NCBI GenBank assembly: GCA_938046495.1
Contig: CALIXG010000051.1
Span: 1 to 5,006, forward strand
Length of the DNA: 5,006 nt
Direction of reading: 5' to 3'
Origin: an uncultured Candidatus Saccharibacteria bacterium
GTDB lineage: Bacteria; Patescibacteriota; Saccharimonadia; Saccharimonadales; Saccharimonadaceae
Shown here: positions 1-4,800 of the stretch, one piece after another
Layout: the number at the start of each line of letters is the position of its first letter
Numbering within the stretch: position 1 is the stretch's first letter
Notes under the pieces: model-generated
Seen by the model: only the letters and a program-made list of their open reading frames with translations
The model's database searches: none
What the model was told of the DNA's origin: nothing
Position numbers and translations under genes: made by a program

Positions 1-48
1 TTGTAACTAGTTTTTATTACTCAAAAAAGAAAACAGGAGGGGGAAGTT

Positions 49-603
49 ATGCTTATTTATATTGAGGGCCTACCGTATGTAGGAAAAAGCACTTTGGCAA
101 AAGGATTAAAGTCTCGTTTGGGGACAGGTTGGAAGATCATGGATGGTCAGAGTTTAACAAAGGAAGAGCTTTACGTCTTAGCGCATGGTAATTTTGGAAA
201 TGTAATTTTAGATTCATTCAAGCCGTATTATGAATTAGCTAAGAAGTATGCGCGTTCTACTTATGTTCCCAAGCCGGTGCTAAAAGAATATCAGGCCATG
301 CTACCTAGACCTACGGCGTCCTTTTATCTACATGTCGATAGGGCCATGACCTTGGTTTCTCGTGCAGAGACCGCAATTAATGCCGGGATGGACTGTACTA
401 AGTCCGAAAAGTCCATCTTACAGAGTGATCATCTGACTTTTGATGGCTTCTGCAATCAATTCATGGAGTCGGTTAACACTATGGTGGTGCCAGAGTATAT
501 TGTCACGGATAACCTTTCACCCGCCGAAGTGCTAAATTTAGTGTATTATAGCGTCAGCAGGGCAATTAAAGCCGCAAGGGAACCGAAAAAGGCTCTCGCT
601 TAG
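49..603 (+). CDS. P-loop nucleoside/nucleotide kinase-like protein
   Basis: A 184-residue protein starting MLIYIEGLPYVGKST, with a Walker A motif (G-x4-GKST) at residues 7-15 that binds ATP phosphate. The layout resembles the thymidylate kinase/deoxynucleoside kinase fold: a beta strand ending in Asp at 51-55 (NVILD), then a second strand 'ASFYLHVD' at 90-97 directly after a proline-containing turn, like the 'P-D-L-x-LYLxV' strand of dTMP kinases, followed by an Arg-containing helix (R98, R105) where the lid would lie. In dTMP kinases the first Asp is normally followed by Arg (DR); here it is Ser (D55-S56), so the substrate cannot be inferred. Length is near that of dTMP kinases (about 200). 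The start is fixed by an unusually strong Shine-Dalgarno run, AGGAGGGGG at 35-43, five bases before the ATG. It stands alone, closed by its own terminator. Family is fairly secure; specificity unknown. No signal peptide or membrane segment. Confidence 0.8.
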   Translation: MLIYIEGLPYVGKSTLAKGLKSRLGTGWKIMDGQSLTKEELYVLAHGNFGNVILDSFKPYYELAKKYARSTYVPKPVLKEYQAMLPRPTASFYLHVDRAMTLVSRAETAINAGMDCTKSEKSILQSDHLTFDGFCNQFMESVNTMVVPEYIVTDNLSPAEVLNLVYYSVSRAIKAAREPKKALA

Positions 604-656
604 CTAATACGCATTGCAAACCAATTTCGTTCTTTATTTTACATCAGAGATGTAAG

Positions 657-686
657 ACCCCGATTCATTCGGGGTTCTTTTTGTTT
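657..686 (+). terminator. Rho-independent terminator after the kinase gene
   Basis: Perfect 7-bp stem ACCCCGA (657-663) with TCGGGGT (669-675), loop TTCAT, followed by a T-rich tract (TTCTTTTTGTTTT) to about 687. It lies about 50 bases after the kinase stop codon and ends that transcription unit before the next promoter. A weaker hairpin, ACAT/ATGT at 641-653, sits just upstream. The rest of the 604-795 gap holds only this terminator and the next promoter. Confidence 0.9.
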
Positions 687-757
687 TACTGAGGGGGCTA
701 GTATTTTCCGAGTTTTTATTCTAAGAGCATTATCCCAAAATTCTTATGGCCTAGATA

Positions 758-771
758 TGTTACAATATAAT
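758..771 (+). promoter_or_regulatory. Extended -10 promoter for the DUF308 gene
   Basis: TGTTACAAT at 758-766 is an extended -10 (TGn plus TACAAT), overlapping a perfect TATAAT at 766-771. No good TTGACA box is found 16-18 bases upstream (best TTATGG at 744-749), which suits an extended -10 promoter. The ATG at 796 is about 25 bases downstream, so the leader would be short. This is a sequence-pattern call; the exact start of transcription is not known. Confidence 0.6.
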
Positions 772-795
772 TAATTAAATCGCACTGGAGTTAAT

Positions 796-1440
796 ATGAA
801 AATTCAAGATAAAATTAATGCCTATCTTAATACAGCAATCTCCACCACCGTAGTAATGGTATTACTCGGCCTCTTCTTTGCTCTGCTTCCAGAATTTGCC
901 ATCAATCTCTTGCGTCTACTTCTTGCCGCCGGCTTCCTGCTTGCCGGTTTTAGTATGATTGTGAGTCGAATCTATTCACGTTTCATCCGCATGTTTTCTA
1001 GTAACTTCCTCGGCGCCTTTCTTATCGTAGTGGGTCTCGTCTTTCTCTTTTATCCGGGTATTCTCAGCTTAATTCCTATGACTATCGGTCTCGTTATTGT
1101 GATTTCGGCGATTTCGCGTATCGGCTATACTATGGAATTAAAAAATGTTTCTAAATCCGCCTATATCACATCTATCATCACTAATCTTCTATCACTTACC
1201 GCTGGTATTGCCATCATCGTCTACCCGTTTGACGCTTCCGCCATCGCCTTATCTCTGATTGGCTTCATTATGATCGGTTATGGTCTCTCGGATCTGATCA
1301 ATATTATCGTTCTAAAGAAGCACGTTAAAGAATTCACTGATCGTTATAATCTAGTCTCCAAATTTTCTAGTTCCAAAAAATCCGACACTAACTTAGATGA
1401 TGTTGAAGAAGCGGAAATTGTTGACAATAAGAAAAAATAA
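796..1440 (+). CDS. HdeD/DUF308-type six-helix membrane protein
   Basis: A 214-residue integral membrane protein with about six hydrophobic segments, at roughly residues 14-31, 35-57, 68-86, 89-108, 125-143 and 147-171. They are arranged as three pairs joined by short turns, several containing a YP or LLP step (LLPEF 30-34, FYPGIL 85-90, VYPFDASA 142-149). This 'helix - YP - helix' triplication is typical of the HdeD/DUF308 family, known for acid resistance in E. coli; in most other bacteria its role is undetermined. The tail after residue 172 is soluble: basic at first, then acidic (DDVEEAEIVD, 201-210), ending NKKK, probably cytoplasmic. The start is supported by TGGAG at 786-790, five bases before ATG, and by the promoter just upstream. 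No T-rich terminator follows directly, only a long A/T-rich hairpin at 1451-1489. Fold assignment is good; function is not known. Confidence 0.8.
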   Translation: MKIQDKINAYLNTAISTTVVMVLLGLFFALLPEFAINLLRLLLAAGFLLAGFSMIVSRIYSRFIRMFSSNFLGAFLIVVGLVFLFYPGILSLIPMTIGLVIVISAISRIGYTMELKNVSKSAYITSIITNLLSLTAGIAIIVYPFDASAIALSLIGFIMIGYGLSDLINIIVLKKHVKEFTDRYNLVSKFSSSKKSDTNLDDVEEAEIVDNKKK

Positions 1441-1450
1441 TCATGCTTAT

Positions 1451-1489
1451 GCTTGCAATATTTACCAAATTTTGTTAATATTGCGAAGC
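1451..1489 (+). other. Long A/T-rich hairpin after the DUF308 gene
   Basis: Left arm GCTTGCAATATT (1451-1462) pairs with AATATTGCGAAGC (1477-1489) through 12 bp, interrupted only by one bulged G at 1485; the loop is 14 bases. It begins 11 bases after the stop codon. A second small hairpin, CACAA/TTGTG, follows at 1492-1506 and is trailed by ATTTG. Neither has a proper U tract, so I do not call a Rho-independent terminator. It may protect the 3' end of the mRNA or weakly end it. Confidence 0.5.
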
Positions 1490-1508
1490 AACACAAATAT
1501 CTTGTGAT

Positions 1509-1537
1509 TTGAGTACGTTTAGTATCTATAGTATGAA
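1509..1537 (+). promoter_or_regulatory. Possible promoter for the structured RNA
   Basis: TTGAGT (1509-1514) and TATGAA (1532-1537) are separated by 17 bases, which would start transcription near 1545, just upstream of the helix cluster. An alternative -10, TATAGT at 1527-1532, pairs with TTGTGA at 1502-1507 only at a 19-base spacing. Both are imperfect, and A/T-rich DNA gives such matches by chance; read-through from the DUF308 gene is also possible. Confidence 0.3.
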
Positions 1538-1877
1538 ATGAACATGGTATTTTTGTGAATTATTGCTTTTTCGTTTTAGCGAGGCATAAAACCTCTCAAC
1601 TAACAAGTTGCATAAATCCCCTATCGAAGCCTCGCTACGTGCTGCGTCATGAGACTTTCTATACCATAGGTTAGGGCTATTTTCTATTGGTTAGAAACTG
1701 GGTTCATCACCCCGGCAGCACGCTGGGGCCGAAATCACTATTTCTCTTAAATGTGCAAACTCGTTTTCCCGTTTTAGTAACATCTACCTTTTCGGCCCCC
1801 AACTTATTTTCATACTGGCAGCCTCAGTTTAGTTAATCTTCTTAATATTAGAAGGCTGCGGATACCCCTCCAAAAAA

Positions 1878-1963
1878 TCCCACCTGCTGTGGGTCCCGTC
1901 TTGTATAAGGCGAGCTCAAATCCCATTTATTATGGGTCCCGTCTTATCTAAGGCGGGTATTTT
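1878..1963 (+). repeat. Two tandem 43-base double-hairpin units
   Basis: Unit 1 (1878-1920) and unit 2 (1921-1963) abut exactly and share the order: TCCCA hairpin, GGGTCCCGTCTT, 4-base loop, TAAGGCG. The first hairpin is CCCAC/GTGGG in unit 1 (1879-1893) and CCCAT/ATGGG in unit 2 (1922-1936): the closing pair changes C-G to T-A on both sides while the loop differs completely (CCTGCTG against TTTATTA overall). The second hairpin is CGTCTT/AAGGCG (1897-1912) in unit 1 and a longer CCCGTCTT/AAGGCGGG (1938-1957) in unit 2. The pattern indicates that RNA pairing is selected. Only unit 2 carries a U tract in the + direction. Confidence 0.7.
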
Positions 1964-1965
1964 TT
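1938..1965 (+). terminator. Rho-independent terminator, + strand
   Basis: Eight-base stem CCCGTCTT (1938-1945) with AAGGCGGG (1950-1957), loop ATCT, one internal U·G pair, followed by TATTTTTT (1958-1965). It forms the second hairpin of the second tandem unit and would end the structured RNA. With the minus-strand tRNA terminator at 1992-2022 it forms a convergent terminator pair. Confidence 0.75.
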
Positions 1966-1991
1966 ATTGAAAGTCATCTAGAAGATAGGGG

Positions 1992-2022
1992 AAAACAAAA
2001 AAGAGCCCCGAAAGGCTCTTTT
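1992..2022 (-). terminator. Rho-independent terminator of tRNA-Lys
   Basis: Stem AAAAGAGCC (1999-2007) with GGCTCTTTT (2014-2022), loop CCGAAA. Read on the minus strand it is followed by TTTTTTGTTTT (complement of 1992-2002), a strong U tract. It begins about a dozen bases past the tRNA 3' end. The A-rich sequence on the other side means it is mainly a minus-strand signal, though the stem could act weakly on the + strand. Confidence 0.85.
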
Positions 2023-2034
2023 AAAAAATCTCTG

Positions 2035-2111
2035 TGGTGAGTCGGGAGGGACTCGAACCCTCGACACCGGGCTTAAAAGGCCCGTGCTCTAACCTGCTGA
2101 GCTACCGACCC
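2035..2111 (-). tRNA. tRNA-Lys (anticodon TTT)
   Basis: On the minus strand a complete 77-base cloverleaf is readable: acceptor GGGTCGG/CCGACTC (with one G·U at 2-71), D stem GCTC/GAGC with a 9-base loop containing GG, anticodon stem CGGGC/GCCCG with loop CTTTTAA, a 5-base variable loop, T stem GAGGG/CCCTC with loop TTCGAGT, discriminator A, then genomically encoded CCA at 2035-2037. The anticodon occupies 2075-2077 and reads TTT, decoding Lys AAA and, by wobble, AAG. Without CCA the gene spans 2038-2111. It is a lone tRNA gene with its own promoter (2125-2153) and terminator (1992-2022), transcribed away from typA. Open frames across it on the + strand are antisense artefacts. Confidence 0.98.
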
Positions 2112-2124
2112 AGAGTACTCTCTT

Positions 2125-2153
2125 ATTATATGCCTACCCTCTCAAAAAATCAA
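2125..2153 (-). promoter_or_regulatory. Near-consensus promoter of tRNA-Lys
   Basis: On the minus strand TTGATT (complement of 2148-2153) and a perfect TATAAT (complement of 2125-2130) are separated by exactly 17 bases. Transcription would start near 2118, giving a 5' leader of only about six bases before the mature tRNA. This is the best -35/-10 pair in the window, as expected for a stable RNA gene. Confidence 0.8.
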
Positions 2154-2161
2154 GCAAAATA

Positions 2162-2170
2162 TGGTATAAT
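2162..2170 (+). promoter_or_regulatory. Extended -10 promoter of typA operon
   Basis: TGGTATAAT at 2162-2170 is a TGn-extended, perfect -10 box. The -35 region at a 17-base spacing (2142-2147, TCAAAA) is poor, and overlaps the spacer of the divergent tRNA promoter. Transcription from about 2177 would give a leader of some 19 bases to the ATG at 2196, with room only for the AAGGG ribosome binding site (2188-2191 region). Confidence 0.7.
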
Positions 2171-2195
2171 ATTCAGAGTAAAAAATAAGGGCAAT

Positions 2196-4034
2196 ATGAA
2201 TAATAAAGAAAATATCCGTAATGTTGCAATCATCGCGCACGTTGACCACGGTAAAACGACGCTGGTGGATGCACTTTTGAAACAATCTAATACCTTCCGT
2301 GATAACCAAGCCGAAATGAGTCAGACCCTCATTATGGACTCTGGCGACCAGGAACACGAGCGCGGTATTACTATCACCGCCAAGCAGACCTCGGTCTATT
2401 ATCACGATCACAAAATTAATATTATCGACACTCCGGGCCACGCCGACTTCTCTGGTGAAGTCGAGCGTACTTTGAATATGGCCGACGGTGTACTTTTGGT
2501 GGTTGACGCCCAAGAAGGCCCAATGCCACAGACTAAATTCGTTTTGAAGAAAGCCCTTGATCTTAAATTAAAACCAGTTGTAATTATTAATAAAATCGAC
2601 AAGCCAGCCGCTCGTATCGAAGAGGTGAAAGACGAAATTTCTGACCTTTTCTTGGAGCTTGCGACCGAAGAATCTCAGCTTAATTATCCAATCTATTACG
2701 CCATCGCGCGTGATGGTCGTGCCGGCAAGACCGAAAATCTGGATGATGATTTGCACGTGATTTTCGAATCCATCATCAATGATATCCCTTCCCCGAAGGT
2801 CGATGAGGATTCTGAAAAAGGTCTGCAACTTCTCGTGGCCTCGCTCGCTTCCGATAATTACCTTGGTAAATATGCCATTGGTAAAATTTTCCGTGGCAAT
2901 ATCAAGCATGGTCAATCGATTAAGATCGTGAAGACTCATTTCAATAATGGTGAGCCAGAAGTCACGACCGAAAATGGTAAAGTTGACCGCATCTTTGTCT
3001 ATCGTGGTCTCGGTAAGGAAGAGGTGAACGAAGCTTTTGCTGGCGATATCGTCGCGGTGACTGGTATTCCAAGCGCTAATATCGGTGATACTATCGCTGC
3101 CTTCGATAATCCAGAAGCCCTTCCTACTATTGAACTCGAGCCACCTACCCTCAGCATCTACATTGGCCCAAACACCAGCCCACTTAAGGGTCAAGAAGGT
3201 GAATTTACTACCTCCCGTCAAATTTCCGATCGTCTCCATAAAGAGCTCGAAACCAATATCGCTTTGAAAATCGCCCAAGACGGTCTCGGTTACAAAGTTT
3301 CTGGTCGTGGTGAACTTCACCTCTCTGTTTTGATTGAAACTATGCGCCGTGAAGGTTACGAACTCGAAGCTGGCCGTCCAGAAGTGGTCTACAAGGAAAT
3401 CGACGGTAAAAAATGTGAACCATTTGAAGACCTTACCATTGAAGTCACTCCAGAATATGTCGGTGCGGTCTCGCAAGAGCTTGGTATTCGTAAAGCTGAT
3501 CTTGTTGCTCAGGAAATTACCTCTGGTGGTGCCGTCCGTTTCACTTACGAAATTTCTACCGCTGCCTTAATTGGTCTTCGTAATAGCTTGATGACCGATA
3601 CTAAGGGTACCGTGATTATGTCTTCTATTCCGAGGGGCTACCGTCCAGTCGAAGGTAAGTATAAGCCAGAACGCAATGGTGTTTTGATTTCTTTTGAAAC
3701 TGGTACCTCTACCGCTTATGCTCTCGATATGGTGCAGGCTCGTGGTATTCTCTTTATCCCACCTCAGGTCCCAGTTTATCAGGGTATGATTGTCGGTCTT
3801 TCGAATAAGAAAGAAGATATCGATATTAACGTTTGTCGTGAAAAGCAGCTCACTAATATGCGCACTCACGCTTCCGATGGTGCTATTCAGCTCACTCCGT
3901 ATACCAATCTCAGCCTCGAGCAATGTCTCGACTTCCTCCTCGACGATGAACTTCTCGAAGTCACCCCGAAGAGTCTTCGTCTCCGCAAGCGCCAACTAGA
4001 TCCAATCAAGCGAAAACGCGAAGCTAGGAGCTAA
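2196..4034 (+). CDS. typA: Ribosome-associated translational GTPase TypA/BipA
   Basis: A 612-residue GTPase of the EF-G/LepA superfamily, normal length for TypA (about 610). Family knowledge: it binds the ribosome like EF-G and assists large-subunit assembly and translation under stress or cold. G motifs are clear: G1 AHVDHGKT (14-21), G2 RGITI (56-60), G3 DTPGH (78-82), G4 NKID (132-135). At G5 the usual Y-A-S-A reads Y168-A-I-A171, so Ser is replaced by Ile. Domain II follows at about 205-305, the EF-G-like domain III with GRGELHLSVLIETMRREG (370-387), domain V (about 395-480), and the TypA-specific C-terminal domain beginning near PERNGVLISFETG (491-503) and ending with a basic tail (RLRKRQLDPIKRKREARS). 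The start at 2196 gives MNNKENIRNVAIIAHVDHGK, matching the family, and follows GTPase promoter and RBS. The same frame stays open to 2034, but those 54 codons are antisense tRNA and promoter. First gene of the operon. Confidence 0.97.
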   Translation: MNNKENIRNVAIIAHVDHGKTTLVDALLKQSNTFRDNQAEMSQTLIMDSGDQEHERGITITAKQTSVYYHDHKINIIDTPGHADFSGEVERTLNMADGVLLVVDAQEGPMPQTKFVLKKALDLKLKPVVIINKIDKPAARIEEVKDEISDLFLELATEESQLNYPIYYAIARDGRAGKTENLDDDLHVIFESIINDIPSPKVDEDSEKGLQLLVASLASDNYLGKYAIGKIFRGNIKHGQSIKIVKTHFNNGEPEVTTENGKVDRIFVYRGLGKEEVNEAFAGDIVAVTGIPSANIGDTIAAFDNPEALPTIELEPPTLSIYIGPNTSPLKGQEGEFTTSRQISDRLHKELETNIALKIAQDGLGYKVSGRGELHLSVLIETMRREGYELEAGRPEVVYKEIDGKKCEPFEDLTIEVTPEYVGAVSQELGIRKADLVAQEITSGGAVRFTYEISTAALIGLRNSLMTDTKGTVIMSSIPRGYRPVEGKYKPERNGVLISFETGTSTAYALDMVQARGILFIPPQVPVYQGMIVGLSNKKEDIDINVCREKQLTNMRTHASDGAIQLTPYTNLSLEQCLDFLLDDELLEVTPKSLRLRKRQLDPIKRKREARS

Positions 4035-4035
4035 A

Positions 4036-4800
4036 ATGTCTCAGCCGGCGTATCTTATCGATTCACATTGTCATCTGCATGACCTGGATTTTTATACGCC
4101 GGAAGCACAAACTAAGGCGTTAGAGGCCTGCGCCGAAAAACAAGTCGAAAAGCTGATTTGTATCGGTACCGACCACGATGACTCTTTCAAGGCTGCCGAA
4201 TTTGCCACCCAAAATCCCACCAAACTTTTCTGGAGCTACGGTATCCACCCCAATGAATTTGACAAGCCTAGAAAAGATGTTCAATTTGAACATAATAATC
4301 GTCCTGTGGCAATTGGGGAAGTCGGCTTAGATTATCATTACGGTGAAAATGATAAGTTAGATCAGGCTAGGTTGCTCGAAGAAATGTTGGATCTCGCGAT
4401 TCGCGAAGATTTGCCACTGATTTTTCATGTCCGCGAAGCCTTCGATGATTTTTTCGCGATTTTAGATAATTTTTCTACTGCCAAAATTCGTGGTGTCGTG
4501 CATTCTTTCTCTGATAACAAGAAAAATCTGCGTAAATCTCTCGAACGTGATTTTTATATCGGCGTGAATGGCTTGGCTACTTATTCTACTTTGCCAATGC
4601 CGCCAATTGAACGCATTCTCCTGGAAACCGATGCGCCATTTCTCGCCCCCGTGCCACTGCGCGGCCAAACCAACCAGCCGGCTAATGTTTACTATGTGGC
4701 TAAGTGGCTATTCGAGAAACTCGGATTAGATTTTGAGGAAGTTGCGAAAATTACCACAGAAAATTCGGAAACCCTCTTTAATTTAGGAGCTAGAAAATGA
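4036..4800 (+). CDS. tatD: TatD-family metal-dependent hydrolase
   Basis: A 254-residue TIM-barrel hydrolase of the TatD family, whose members are divalent-metal deoxyribonucleases. All metal ligands are present: H11 and H13 in DSHCHL, E95 in IGEVGLDYH (93-101), H131 in FHVREA, H156 in VHSFS, and D199 in LLETDAPFLAPVP. The conserved signature RGQTNQPANV (209-218) follows. Between FYIGVNGLATYS (173-184) and PPIERILLETDAP the usual helix is about six residues shorter than in E. coli YcfH-type proteins. The ATG lies one base after the typA stop, with its ribosome binding site AGGAGC inside the last typA codons (4026-4031), indicating coupled translation. It overlaps the next gene by 4 bases. Role here is inferred: DNA quality control or nucleotide salvage. 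Despite the name it is not part of Tat protein export. The paralogue (TatD, YcfH or YjjV type) cannot be settled from this sequence. Confidence 0.93.
   Translation: MSQPAYLIDSHCHLHDLDFYTPEAQTKALEACAEKQVEKLICIGTDHDDSFKAAEFATQNPTKLFWSYGIHPNEFDKPRKDVQFEHNNRPVAIGEVGLDYHYGENDKLDQARLLEEMLDLAIREDLPLIFHVREAFDDFFAILDNFSTAKIRGVVHSFSDNKKNLRKSLERDFYIGVNGLATYSTLPMPPIERILLETDAPFLAPVPLRGQTNQPANVYYVAKWLFEKLGLDFEEVAKITTENSETLFNLGARK

Larger units (their letters stand above)
1572..1965 (+). ncRNA. Unidentified structured RNA (candidate)
   Basis: No credible protein is encoded here, yet the stretch folds into a series of long helices. Pa: TAGCGAGGC 1577-1585 with 1629-1637 (9 bp), enclosing CAACT/AGTTG (1597-1610). 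Pb: CGTGCTGC 1638-1645 with 1715-1722 (8 bp), starting on the base after Pa and enclosing TTTCTA-ACC/GGT-TAGAAA (1656-1665 with 1689-1697, one bulge) and GGG/CCC (1700-1712). Pc: GGGGCCGAAA 1725-1734 with 1790-1799 (10 bp). Pd: GCAGCCT 1818-1824 with 1853-1859 (7 bp). Two tandem double-hairpin units and a terminator end it at 1965. Strand is inferred from that terminator's U tract and from a U·G pair repeated in both units, which would be C-A on the minus strand. The conserved cores of RNase P RNA, SRP RNA and tmRNA were not found. The 5' end is uncertain (1545-1577). Confidence 0.5.

Noticed and set aside
1451..1489. Rho-independent terminator of the DUF308 gene
   Set aside because: The hairpin is long but A/T-rich and has no U tract in either direction directly after it, so it is listed only as a hairpin.
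1450..1645. tmRNA (ssrA), standard or permuted, on the minus strand
   Set aside because: The minus strand contains GGCTTCGATAGGGG and GCCTCGCTAAAACG, close to the tmRNA 5' signature and the end of pseudoknot 1, and an acceptor-like stem (1638-1645 with 1715-1722) lies where a permuted gene would have it. However, no tag frame ending in an Ala-rich peptide and stop follows, no TTCRANY T-arm or CCA is found, no GGG start with a G3·U70 pair exists, and the 9-bp helix Pa conflicts with the fold. An Infernal run with the tmRNA models would settle it.
1878..1963. CRISPR array or guanidine-II (mini-ykkC) riboswitch
   Set aside because: There are only two units, directly abutting with no spacers, so no CRISPR. 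The hairpin loops lack the ACGR motif of mini-ykkC.
1572..1965. RNase P RNA or SRP RNA
   Set aside because: The universally conserved P4 elements of RNase P (GAAAGTCC context and ACAGAA) and the SRP GGAAG/AGCA core are absent on both strands.
2142..3995. Open frames on the minus strand and in other frames across typA
   Set aside because: They lie inside a complete, well-conserved typA gene, lack recognisable domains, and several overlap the tRNA or promoter; they are shadows of its biased codons.
4462..4668. 68-residue minus-strand frame inside tatD
   Set aside because: It is fully inside tatD, across its metal-binding region, with no ribosome binding site or recognisable motif.
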